From Acidovorax sp. 210-6 (GTDB lineage Bacteria; Pseudomonadota; Gammaproteobacteria; Burkholderiales; Burkholderiaceae_C), in assembly GCF_010020825.1 (NCBI RefSeq), contig NZ_JAACJE010000001.1:1674001-1738000 (forward strand): a stretch of 64,000 bases of DNA, read 5' to 3'. Position 1 is the first letter of the stretch; each line of letters begins with the position of its first letter. The position numbers and the translations under genes were made by a program. Of this stretch, positions 48,822-58,575 are shown piece by piece. The notes under the pieces were generated by a model. That model was not told the origin of the DNA. It did no database searches and worked only from the letters and a program-made list of their open reading frames with translations.

Positions 48822-49868
48822 TTATGGGTTCTTCGGCGTGGCCAGGTCCCAGCAGGCCATGAACAATGCTGCAATCACCGGCCCAATGACAAAACCATTG
48901 ATGCCGAACAGCGTCATGCCGCCCAGCGTGGAAATCAGAACCACGTAATCGGGCATCTTGGTGTCCTTACCCACGAGCAAGGGGCGCAGCAGGTTGTCCA
49001 CCAGGCCGATCACCCCCACGCCAAAAGCGGTCAGCACGCCCGCCTGCCACAACGCTCCCGTGGCCAAAAAATAGATGGCTACTGGCCCCCAGATCAGGCC
49101 TGCTCCCACGGCAGGCAAGAGAGAGAGGAAGGCCATCAGCACACCCCACAATACTGGTGCCTGGATGCCCAGCACCCAGAAGATGAATCCGCCCAGCATG
49201 CCCTGCGCTGCCGCCACCATCAGGTTGCCCTTGAGTGTGGCCCGGATCACCGTGATGAACTTGGCGCTGAGGTCGCGTTTGTGCTGCTCCTCCAGCGGTA
49301 TGGCGCGGTGGATGCGTCTTCCCAGCGCAGGGCCATCGCGCAGCAGGAAGAACAACAGATACATCATGACGCCAAAACCCACGGCGAATTGCAAGGTGTT
49401 CTGTCCGATGTTCAGGGCCTGGGTGGCAATCACTTGGCCTGCCTGCACCGAGAATGCCGACAGCTTGTGCTGTACCGCAGCCACACTGGTCAGTTCCAAT
49501 CGGTCGAGCATGCTCACCAGCCAACTGGGCAGCGCCGCAATGACCTGTTCCAAGTAGGCGCCAAAGTTCAATTGGCCTGAACGTAGGCGCTCATAGATGT
49601 GTGTGGCTTCCTGGATCAGCGAAATTCCGATCAGGGTCAGTGGAAGAATCACGACCACCAGGCACAGCAGCAGCGTGGCCAGCGCCGCCCGGTTTGGCTT
49701 GCCAGGCATGCGCAGCAACATGCGCCGATGCAAGGGCATGAACAGGATGGCCAAGGCCACCCCCCAGAAAACCGCTTCGTAGTAAGGCCAAAGAATGGCA
49801 CCGAACGCCAGCGACACGGCGATCAGCAGAAACACAAAAGTCTTGTTCTGCAGTGTGGGAGTGTTCAT
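48822..49868 (-). CDS. AI-2E family permease-like membrane protein
   Basis: 348-residue inner-membrane protein of the AI-2 exporter superfamily (PerM/YdiK-like). About eight hydrophobic segments; the central family block is FGVMMYLLFFLLRDGPALGRRI, and the C-terminal GLVDNLLRPLLVGKDTKMPDYVVLISTLGGM is characteristic (given in parts). Most such proteins have unproven substrates, so the AI-2 name should not be read as function. ATG at 49868; 36 upstream residues are unconserved. It is convergent with the activator gene (30 bp apart). Confidence 0.88.
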   Translation of the reverse strand: MNTPTLQNKTFVFLLIAVSLAFGAILWPYYEAVFWGVALAILFMPLHRRMLLRMPGKPNRAALATLLLCLVVVILPLTLIGISLIQEATHIYERLRSGQLNFGAYLEQVIAALPSWLVSMLDRLELTSVAAVQHKLSAFSVQAGQVIATQALNIGQNTLQFAVGFGVMMYLLFFLLRDGPALGRRIHRAIPLEEQHKRDLSAKFITVIRATLKGNLMVAAAQGMLGGFIFWVLGIQAPVLWGVLMAFLSLLPAVGAGLIWGPVAIYFLATGALWQAGVLTAFGVGVIGLVDNLLRPLLVGKDTKMPDYVVLISTLGGMTLFGINGFVIGPVIAALFMACWDLATPKNP

Positions 49869-50039
49869 GGACAGCGCAGTCTGTTGAAACAATACGCGAA
49901 TGTACGTTACCCCGGCGTCTGCGGCCCGGCTCGGCGCGCGTGTACTGTTTCGCATGTCGCGATAGGAAAAAACCACAAGCGTCCTGGGGCGAACAGTGGC
50001 ACAATCGCGTCCGTACTCGGCCCTTCCCCAGCCACAGTC

Positions 50040-50124
50040 GCATCCGCCAACCGGTTCAGCCGTGTCGCGGAAGGTTTTTTCAACCAGCTAATGTCTCCCC
50101 AAGGGAGACGGAGGTCAGCGGAAC
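50040..50124 (+). promoter_or_regulatory. Candidate sucA RNA motif (5' leader of sucA)
   Basis: Just before the start codon is a perfect stem GTCTCCC / GGGAGAC (50093-50099 and 50103-50109) joined directly to the ribosome site GGAGG (50110-50114). An upstream region with GGTT/AACC pairing (50073-50085) may complete the fold. A conserved 'sucA' RNA of Burkholderiales is known in exactly this position. Extent and membership are inferred without a covariance search. Confidence 0.55.
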
Positions 50125-53004
50125 ATGAGCGATACGACATCCGTCTATCAAGCCTACCAAGGCAACACCTACCTCTTCGGCGGCAACGCGCCCTATGTCG
50201 AAGAGATGTACGAAAACTATCTGGCCAATCCAGGCAGCGTGCCCGACACTTGGCGCGAGTACTTCGATGCACTGCAGCATGTGCCTGCCGTCGATGGCAC
50301 CAATGCCCGTGACGTGCCCCACATGCCCGTCATCAATGCCTTTGCCGAGCGTGCCAAGGCCGGTGGAACCAAGGTGGTGGTGGCCAGCGAAGACGCTGAG
50401 ATGGGCCGCAAGCGCACAGCCGTTCAGCAGCTGATTGCCGCTTACCGGAACGTAGGCCAGCGCTGGGCCGATCTGGACCCCCTCAAGCGCACCGAGCGCC
50501 CCGCGATTCCCGAACTGGAGCCCTCGTTCTACGGCTTCAGCGATGCCGACCAGGAAACGGTGTTCGACACGAGCAACACCTTTTTTGGCAAGGACAAGAT
50601 GCCGCTGCGCGAACTCATCAACGCGCTGCACGAAACCTACTGCGGCACCCTGGGTGCCGAGTTCATGTACACCTCCGACCAGGCGGAAAAGCGCTGGTGG
50701 CAGCAAAAACTGGAGTCCATCCGCAGCAAGCCCCAATTCAGCGCCGAGAAGAAAAAGCAGATCCTCGATCGCCTGACCGCCGCAGAAGGCCTGGAACGCT
50801 TCCTGCACACCAAGTATGTGGGTCAGAAGCGCTTTTCGCTCGAAGGTGGTGAGAGTTTCATCGCCGCCATGGACGAGCTGATCCGGCAGGCTGGCGCCAA
50901 GGGCGTGCAGGAAATCGTGATCGGCATGGCCCACCGTGGCCGCCTGAACGTGCTGGTCAACACCCTGGGCAAGATGCCTGCTGACCTGTTTGCCGAGTTC
51001 GACCACACAGCCCCTGAAGACCTGCCCGCAGGTGACGTGAAATACCACCAGGGCTTCAGCTCCGACGTTTCCACCCCTGGCGGCCCGGTGCACCTGAGTC
51101 TGGCGTTCAACCCCTCCCACCTGGAAATCGTCAACCCCGTGGTCGAAGGATCCGCTCGCGCCCGCATGGACCGCCGTGGCGACACCCTGGGTGGCCAGGT
51201 GCTGCCTGTGCTGGTGCACGGCGACGCCGCCTTTGGCGGCCAGGGTGTCAACCAGGAAACCCTTTGCCTGGCGCAGACCCGTGGCTACACCACTGGCGGT
51301 ACGGTGCACCTGATCATCAACAACCAGATCGGTTTCACCACCTCCGACCCGCGCGACATGCGCTCCAGCACCTTCTGTACCGACATCGTCAAGATGGTCG
51401 AGTCCCCGGTGCTGCATGTCAATGGCGATGATCCTGAAGCCGTGGTGCTGGCTGCCCAGCTGGCCCTGGAATATCGCATGGAGTTCCGCCAGGATGTGGT
51501 GGTGGACATCACCTGCTTCCGCAAGTTGGGCCACAACGAACAGGATACGCCTGCGCTGACCCAGCCCCTGATGTACAAGAAGATTGCGGCCCACCCCGGA
51601 ACGCGCAAGCTCTATGGCGACAAGCTGATCACGCAGGGCGTGCTGTCCGCCGAAGGTCCTGACGAAATGGTCAAGGCCTACCGTGCTGCCATGGACGCGG
51701 GCAAGCACACGGTCGACCCGGTGCTGACCAACTTCAAGAGCAAGTACGCCGTGGACTGGAGTCCGTTCCTGGGCAAGAAGTGGACCGACGCTGGCGATAC
51801 CGCAATTCCCCTGACCGAGTGGAAGCGCCTGGCGGAAAAGCTCACCACGCTGCCCGACACCGTGACACCGCACCAATTGGTGAAAAAGGTCTATGACGAC
51901 CGCGCCGCCATGGGCCGGGGAGAGATCCCCGTGGACTGGGGCATGGGTGAGCACATGGCCTTTGCCTCCCTGGTGGCCAGTGGCTACCCCGTGCGCCTGT
52001 CGGGCGAGGACTGCGGCCGTGGCACCTTCACGCACCGCCATGCAGTGATCCACGATCAGAAGCGCGAAAAGTGGGACACCGGCACCTACGTGCCCCTGCA
52101 GAACGTGGCCGACAATCAGGCTCCGTTCGTCGTGATCGACTCCATCCTGTCCGAAGAGGCGGTGCTGGGCTTTGAATATGGCTACGCCTCCAACGACCCC
52201 AACACGCTGGTGATCTGGGAAGCCCAGTTTGGCGACTTCGCCAACGGTGCGCAGGTGGTGATCGACCAGTTCATTGCCTCGGGCGAGGTCAAGTGGGGCC
52301 GTGTCAACGGCATCACGCTGATGCTGCCGCACGGATATGAAGGCCAGGGCCCCGAGCACAGCTCGGCGCGTGTGGAGCGCTTCATGCAGCTGGCTGCAGA
52401 CACCAACATGCAGATCGTGCAGCCCACCACCGCCAGCCAGATCTTCCATGTGCTGCGTCGCCAGATGGTGCGCAACCTGCGCAAGCCCCTGGTCATCTTC
52501 ACGCCCAAGAGCCTGCTGCGCAACAAGGACGCTACTTCTCCGCTGTCCGAATTCACCAAGGGTGCTTTCCAGACCGTCATTCCCGAGACCAACGAAGACG
52601 TGACCAAGAAGGCCGACAAGGTCAAGCGCGTGATCGCCTGTTCGGGCAAGGTGTACTACGACCTGGTGAAGAAGCGCGCCGAGAAGGAAGCCTCCGATGT
52701 GGCCATTGTCCGCATCGAGCAGCTCTACCCCTTCCCGCACAAGGCCTTTGCCGCCGAGCTGAAGAAGTACCCCAACGCCACGGACATCGTGTGGTGCCAG
52801 GACGAACCGCAGAACCAGGGCGCCTGGTTCTTCATCCAGCACAACATCCACGAGAACATGCTCGATGGGCAGAAGCTGGGTTACTCGGGCCGCGCGGCCT
52901 CCGCGTCGCCCGCCGTGGGCTACTCGCACCTGCACCAGGAACAGCAAAAGGCGCTGGTTGACGGTGCCTTTGCCAAGCTCAAGGGTTTTGTCCTGACCAA
53001 GTAA
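50125..53004 (+). CDS. sucA: 2-oxoglutarate dehydrogenase E1 component
   Basis: 959-residue thiamine-dependent decarboxylase of the TCA cycle. The N-terminal segment has the E2-binding pattern NAPYVEEMYENYLANPGSVP. ThDP site residues are in GMAHRGRLNVLVN and the GDAAFGGQGVNQET metal-binding region. The C-terminal half includes QLYPFPHKAFAAEL-like and VWCQDEPQNQGAW motifs. ATG at 50125 follows GGAGG. It heads a sucA-sucB-lpdA cluster; sdh and gltA are not in the window. Confidence 0.98.
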   Translation: MSDTTSVYQAYQGNTYLFGGNAPYVEEMYENYLANPGSVPDTWREYFDALQHVPAVDGTNARDVPHMPVINAFAERAKAGGTKVVVASEDAEMGRKRTAVQQLIAAYRNVGQRWADLDPLKRTERPAIPELEPSFYGFSDADQETVFDTSNTFFGKDKMPLRELINALHETYCGTLGAEFMYTSDQAEKRWWQQKLESIRSKPQFSAEKKKQILDRLTAAEGLERFLHTKYVGQKRFSLEGGESFIAAMDELIRQAGAKGVQEIVIGMAHRGRLNVLVNTLGKMPADLFAEFDHTAPEDLPAGDVKYHQGFSSDVSTPGGPVHLSLAFNPSHLEIVNPVVEGSARARMDRRGDTLGGQVLPVLVHGDAAFGGQGVNQETLCLAQTRGYTTGGTVHLIINNQIGFTTSDPRDMRSSTFCTDIVKMVESPVLHVNGDDPEAVVLAAQLALEYRMEFRQDVVVDITCFRKLGHNEQDTPALTQPLMYKKIAAHPGTRKLYGDKLITQGVLSAEGPDEMVKAYRAAMDAGKHTVDPVLTNFKSKYAVDWSPFLGKKWTDAGDTAIPLTEWKRLAEKLTTLPDTVTPHQLVKKVYDDRAAMGRGEIPVDWGMGEHMAFASLVASGYPVRLSGEDCGRGTFTHRHAVIHDQKREKWDTGTYVPLQNVADNQAPFVVIDSILSEEAVLGFEYGYASNDPNTLVIWEAQFGDFANGAQVVIDQFIASGEVKWGRVNGITLMLPHGYEGQGPEHSSARVERFMQLAADTNMQIVQPTTASQIFHVLRRQMVRNLRKPLVIFTPKSLLRNKDATSPLSEFTKGAFQTVIPETNEDVTKKADKVKRVIACSGKVYYDLVKKRAEKEASDVAIVRIEQLYPFPHKAFAAELKKYPNATDIVWCQDEPQNQGAWFFIQHNIHENMLDGQKLGYSGRAASASPAVGYSHLHQEQQKALVDGAFAKLKGFVLTK

Positions 53005-53055
53005 GGCCGGAAACCCCTCACTCAGTACAAAACACCTTTCTGGAAAGAATTCAAA

Positions 53056-54330
53056 ATGGCTATCGTAGAAGTCAAAGTCCCCCAGTTGTCCGAGTCTGTG
53101 GCCGAAGCCACCATGCTCACCTGGAAGAAGAAGGCCGGTGAGGCCGTCAGCGCCGACGAAATCCTGATCGAGATTGAAACCGACAAAGTCGTGCTCGAAG
53201 TGCCTGCACCCGCAGCTGGCGTGCTGGCCGAGATCGTGGTCGGCGATGGTGGCACCGTGGTGGCCGAGCAGCTCATCGCCAAGATCGACACCGAGGGCAA
53301 GGCCGGTGCGCCTGCGCCTGCCGCTGCCGCCGCTGCTCCCGTAGTGGCAGCGGCTGCTGCGCCTGCACCCGCTGCTGCGGCGGCAGCGGGCGGCGCCAAG
53401 GGCGATGTGGCCATGCCGGCTGCCGCCAAGCTGCTGGCCGATAACAACCTGTCCGTCTCGGCCGTGGCCGGCACGGGCAAGGATGGCCGCGTGACCAAGG
53501 GTGATGTGCTGGCCGCTGTGGCGGGCGGTGCCAAGCCGGCCGCACCGGTTGCCGCCAGCGTGATTCCCACCGGCGTGCCCACCAAGGCACTGCCCCAGGT
53601 GGCCGCACCTGCCGCCCCCAACCTGGGCGACCGCCCCGAACAGCGTGTGCCCATGAGCCGCCTGCGTGCCCGCGTGGCCGAGCGCCTGTTGCAGTCGCAG
53701 TCCACCAATGCCATCCTGACCACGTTCAACGAAGTGAACATGGCCCCGGTGATGGAGATGCGCAAGAAGTTCCAGGACGCGTTCACCAAGGAACACGGCG
53801 TGAAGATCGGCTTCATGAGCTTCTTCGTCAAGGCTGCCGTGCACGCGCTGAAGAAGTTCCCGGTGCTCAACGCCTCGGTCGATGGCAACGACATCGTGTA
53901 CCACGGCTACTTCGACATCGGTATCGCCGTGGGTTCGCCCCGTGGCCTGGTGGTGCCCATCCTGCGCAACGCCGACCAGATGAGCTTTGCCGACATCGAG
54001 AAGAAGATTGCCGAATTCGGCAAGAAGGCGGCTGAAGGCAAGCTCGGCATCGAAGAGATGACCGGCGGCACCTTCTCCATCTCCAACGGTGGCACCTTCG
54101 GCTCCATGATGTCCACCCCCATCATTAACCCGCCGCAGTCGGCCATCCTGGGCGTGCACGCCACCAAGGACCGCGCCGTGGTGGAGAACGGCCAGGTCGT
54201 GGTGCGCCCGATGAACTACCTGGCCATGTCGTACGACCACCGCATCATCGACGGCCGCGAAGCCGTGCTGGGCCTGGTCGCCATGAAGGACGCGCTGGAA
54301 GACCCGTCCCGCCTGCTGTTCGATCTGTAA
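53056..54330 (+). CDS. sucB: Dihydrolipoyl succinyltransferase (E2 of 2-oxoglutarate dehydrogenase)
   Basis: 424-residue core enzyme of the complex. The lipoyl domain (1-77) has the modified Lys44 in [12 protein letters not shown]. An Ala/Pro-rich hinge follows, then the peripheral subunit-binding domain (about 110-150, [12 protein letters not shown]...[14 protein letters not shown]) and the catalytic domain with its C-terminal [10 protein letters not shown] (active His and Asp). It begins 51 bp after sucA. A terminator-like hairpin follows its stop. Confidence 0.97.
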   Translation: MAIVEVKVPQLSESVAEATMLTWKKKAGEAVSADEILIEIETDKVVLEVPAPAAGVLAEIVVGDGGTVVAEQLIAKIDTEGKAGAPAPAAAAAAPVVAAAAAPAPAAAAAAGGAKGDVAMPAAAKLLADNNLSVSAVAGTGKDGRVTKGDVLAAVAGGAKPAAPVAASVIPTGVPTKALPQVAAPAAPNLGDRPEQRVPMSRLRARVAERLLQSQSTNAILTTFNEVNMAPVMEMRKKFQDAFTKEHGVKIGFMSFFVKAAVHALKKFPVLNASVDGNDIVYHGYFDIGIAVGSPRGLVVPILRNADQMSFADIEKKIAEFGKKAAEGKLGIEEMTGGTFSISNGGTFGSMMSTPIINPPQSAILGVHATKDRAVVENGQVVVRPMNYLAMSYDHRIIDGREAVLGLVAMKDALEDPSRLLFDL

Positions 54331-54348
54331 TTCGCAGCCAGGCGCAAC

Positions 54349-54385
54349 AAACCCACCCTCGGCAACGCCCAGTGGTGGGTTTTTT
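54349..54385 (+). terminator. Intrinsic terminator between sucB and lpdA
   Basis: Perfect 9-bp stem AAACCCACC / GGTGGGTTT (54349-54357 and 54374-54382) with six Ts at its end (54380-54385). It lies inside the presumed operon, 25 bp before the lpdA start, so it may lower lpdA expression relative to sucAB. Confidence 0.8.
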
Positions 54386-54410
54386 CAACCTCATTTCAAG
54401 TATTCGCATC

Positions 54411-55868
<1,458 letters not shown>

Positions 55869-55883
55869 TTTGAGGTAAAAATG

Positions 55884-55931
55884 GCTGCTGGCGTCCGTAA
55901 ATAGGGCGTTAGCAGCTATTGTTTTTATAGC
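55884..55931 (+). repeat. Dispersed hairpin repeat between lpdA and zapE
   Basis: Imperfect first hairpin CTGGCGTCC ... GGGCGTTAG (55888-55896 and 55904-55912, pairs with wobble), then CA and GCTAT-TGTTTTT-ATAGC (55915-55931). It ends two bases before the zapE start codon, so it replaces the normal ribosome-site region. Confidence 0.65.
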
Positions 55932-55933
55932 AT

Positions 55934-57043
55934 ATGAGCCAGTTTTCCAGCGTCAAGGCCGCCTACCAGGCCGAATTGGAGGCCAAGGGTTTCAAAAGCG
56001 ACCCGGCGCAACTGCGTGCCGTGGAGGCGCTGGACCGTTGCGCGCGTGAATGGGCCGCCTACAAGACGCAGCGCTCCAACGCGCTCAAGAAGCTCATCAA
56101 CCGGCCTGACATTCCGCGCGGCGTGTACATGTACGGCGGGGTGGGGCGCGGCAAGAGCTTCCTGATGGACTGCTTCTTCAACGCCGTGCCGCTCAAGCGC
56201 AAGGTGCGCCTGCATTTCCACGAATTCATGCGCGAAGTGCACCGCGAACTGGCGGCGCTGCAGGGCACGCAGAACCCGCTGGACGTGCTGGGCCAGCGTA
56301 TCGCCAAGCGCTACAAGCTCATCTGCTTCGACGAATTCCATGTGGCGGACATCACCGACGCCATGATCCTGCACCGCCTGCTGGCGGCTTTGTTCGACAA
56401 CGGCGTGGGCTTTGTCACCACGTCCAACTTCGAGCCCGATGGCCTGTACCCCAACGGCCTGCACCGCGACCGCATCCTGCCCGCCATCGCGTTGCTCAAG
56501 CAGAAGCTTGAAGTCATCAACGTGGACAACGGCACCGACTACCGGCGCCGCACGCTGGAGCAGGTCAAGCTCTACCACACGCCCCTGGGCCCCGAGGCCG
56601 ACGCCGCAATGAATGAAGCGTTCGACCAACTGGCCGAGGTGCGCGACGAAGACCCGGTGCTGCACATCGAGGCCCGTGAGATCCAGGCGCGGCGCAAGGC
56701 CGGTGGCGTGGTCTGGTTCGATTTCAAGACGCTGTGCGGCGGCCCGCGCTCGCAGAACGACTACTTGGAGATCGCCACGCAGTTCCACACGGTGCTGCTC
56801 TCCGACGTGCCCTACATGCCCGTGAGCATGGCGTCGCCCGCGCGGCGCTTCACCTGGCTGGTGGACGTGCTGTACGACCGCCGCGTCAAGCTCATCCTGT
56901 CGGCCGCCGTGCCGCCCGAGCAGCTCTACACCGACGGCCCGCTGGCCCACGAGTTTCCGCGCACGGTCTCGCGGCTCAACGAGATGCAGTCCAAGGAATT
57001 CCTGGCGTTGGAGCGCCGGGTGGTGGACACAGGGCTGACATGA
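55934..57043 (+). CDS. zapE: Cell division ATPase ZapE (AFG1-like)
   Basis: 369-residue AFG1/ZapE-family P-loop ATPase, associated with the Z ring in E. coli. Walker A is GGVGRGKSFL, Walker B ICFDEFHVADITDAMIL; the C-terminal WLVDVLYDRRVKLILSAAVP is conserved. ATG at 55934 follows a dispersed repeat with no clear Shine-Dalgarno. The stop overlaps the next gene by four bases (ATGA), so the two are probably co-translated. Confidence 0.94.
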   Translation: MSQFSSVKAAYQAELEAKGFKSDPAQLRAVEALDRCAREWAAYKTQRSNALKKLINRPDIPRGVYMYGGVGRGKSFLMDCFFNAVPLKRKVRLHFHEFMREVHRELAALQGTQNPLDVLGQRIAKRYKLICFDEFHVADITDAMILHRLLAALFDNGVGFVTTSNFEPDGLYPNGLHRDRILPAIALLKQKLEVINVDNGTDYRRRTLEQVKLYHTPLGPEADAAMNEAFDQLAEVRDEDPVLHIEAREIQARRKAGGVVWFDFKTLCGGPRSQNDYLEIATQFHTVLLSDVPYMPVSMASPARRFTWLVDVLYDRRVKLILSAAVPPEQLYTDGPLAHEFPRTVSRLNEMQSKEFLALERRVVDTGLT

Positions 57044-57663
57044 GCAAATGGGGTTGGCTCGTCTGCTGCCTGGCCGTGCTTGCGCCATGGGCTGGGGTGA
57101 ATGCGCAGGACCTGGCTGCTGACGCGGCTCAGGCAGAACGCGAGCGCATTGCCCGCGAGCGCAACGCCATCACGCAGCAGCAGGCGCAGGACGAAGGCCA
57201 GTGTCAGCAGCGCTTTGCGGTGGATGACTGCCTGCGTTCAGTGCGCAGGCAGGCGCGCGAACGCCTCCACAGCTTGCGCCAGCAGGAAGAGCGCCTGGAT
57301 GAAGCCCAGCGGCAGGAACGTGCGCAGCGCCGATTGCGAGCCATCGAACTGCGCCAACAGGAGCATGCTGCCACCCAACCGCCGGTACCCACCCGCCAAG
57401 CGACCCCCAGGCAGCCCAAATCAGCGCCCGCACCTTCCGGCGATCCACGCGCCCATGCGCAACAACAACAGCGGGCGCAGGCAGAGAAGGCGCAGCGTCG
57501 CACTGCCCTGCAGGAGCAGGCGGCAGAACGCCGCCGTGCACGCCTGGAAAAGGAAGAAGTGGCCCGTCAGCGCAAGGCCCAGCGCGACGCCCGCAGGGCC
57601 GAGGAGGCGAACCGAGGTCGATCCCGCGCCGCAGCGCTGCCTGCGGCATCAGCGGCTCAGTAA
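57040..57663 (+). CDS. Exported Arg/Gln-rich coiled-coil protein, unknown
   Basis: 207-residue protein with a probable signal peptide (MSKWGWLVCCLAVLAPWAG, cleavage near NAQ). The mature part is very rich in Arg, Gln, Glu and Ala with long heptad-like helices, broken by a Pro-rich stretch at about 108-130. Two Cys (QCQQRFAVDDC) early in the mature region could form a disulfide. Overlap with zapE suggests a link to cell envelope or division, but that is inference. I do not recognise a domain. Confidence 0.7.
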   Translation: MSKWGWLVCCLAVLAPWAGVNAQDLAADAAQAERERIARERNAITQQQAQDEGQCQQRFAVDDCLRSVRRQARERLHSLRQQEERLDEAQRQERAQRRLRAIELRQQEHAATQPPVPTRQATPRQPKSAPAPSGDPRAHAQQQQRAQAEKAQRRTALQEQAAERRRARLEKEEVARQRKAQRDARRAEEANRGRSRAAALPAASAAQ

Positions 57664-57688
57664 ACCTTGTCCTTTCGGGGGCGCAGGG

Positions 57689-58501
57689 TCAAACGGCTGC
57701 AGGTGGCTTGAAGAATGGGGCCGGCGCGAGGGGCTTTTTCTCTTCTACCAGTGCTTCGATCTTGACGATGGCCAGCGAGAGATTGTCCCCCGTGCCGCGC
57801 GCGCGGATACGCGCTTTCTCGATCAGGAATTCGGTCGCTTCGCGTGGTGTCAGCGATTCCACCACGGAAGCCAGCTCGGTGGGCGAGAAGTAGTGCCAGA
57901 CCCCGTCGCTGCAGGTCAACAGCACATCCCCCGGCATCAGCTGGTGGATCATATGCGTGGTCATGGGCGGATCGCTCTCGGTGCCCAGGCAGCCCACCAG
58001 AATGTTCGAGTGCGGGTGGGTATTGGCCTCCGCCTCGGTGATTTCGCCGCGGTCCACCAAGGCCTGCACGTAGGAGTGGTCGCTGGTGCGGTGCATCATG
58101 CGGCCATTCTGAAAGTGGTAGATGCGCGAGTCGCCCGCGTGGATCCAGTGGCAGTCGCCGCGGGGGTTGATCAGGAAGGCCGCAATGGTGCTGTGCGGCT
58201 CCTGTTCAGACGTGATGGCCGTGAGCCGGATGACGATGTGCGATTCCTGCACCAGGTTCTTGAGCATGGCCACAGGATCATCGGTTTCGGGCGAATAGCG
58301 GTCGAACAACTGGCGTGCGGTCAGCATGACCTGGTCGGATGCCTTGCGTCCACCGCTGCGACCACCCATGCCGTCGGCCAGCACGGCCAGCACGCAGCCG
58401 TTGTAGCGCGGGTGCGAGAGCAAAGCCACCTGGTCTTGCTGGTATTCGCGGTCACCCTTGTGGATGCCGGTGGAGGCACTGAGGCGAATCGGTCTGGACA
58501 T
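57689..58501 (-). CDS. PP2C-family serine/threonine phosphatase
   Basis: 270-residue cytoplasmic metallophosphatase. The PP2C metal and catalytic motifs are present: VLADGMGGRSGG, HAGDSRIYHF, LLTCSDGVWHY and GTGDNLSLAIV. It is close in length to the Stp-type bacterial enzymes. No kinase gene is next to it in this window; Stp genes often pair with PknB-type kinases. ATG at 58501. It is convergent with the coiled-coil gene (25 bp) and divergent from the DinG-type helicase. Confidence 0.92.
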   Translation of the reverse strand: MSRPIRLSASTGIHKGDREYQQDQVALLSHPRYNGCVLAVLADGMGGRSGGRKASDQVMLTARQLFDRYSPETDDPVAMLKNLVQESHIVIRLTAITSEQEPHSTIAAFLINPRGDCHWIHAGDSRIYHFQNGRMMHRTSDHSYVQALVDRGEITEAEANTHPHSNILVGCLGTESDPPMTTHMIHQLMPGDVLLTCSDGVWHYFSPTELASVVESLTPREATEFLIEKARIRARGTGDNLSLAIVKIEALVEEKKPLAPAPFFKPPAAV

Positions 58502-58575
58502 GGCGTGGATTGTGGTGTGTGGCGGCCTGCCAAGCCCCAGAATAGGGCACAAGCTCGCTTATTATCGAACGCGCT

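Noticed and set aside
50080-54240. 1386-codon open frame antisense to sucA and sucB
   Set aside because: It is a mirror of real genes: high third-position GC keeps the opposite frame free of stops. The product is His/Val/Gly-rich with no domain, and the sense frames are unmistakable SucA and SucB.
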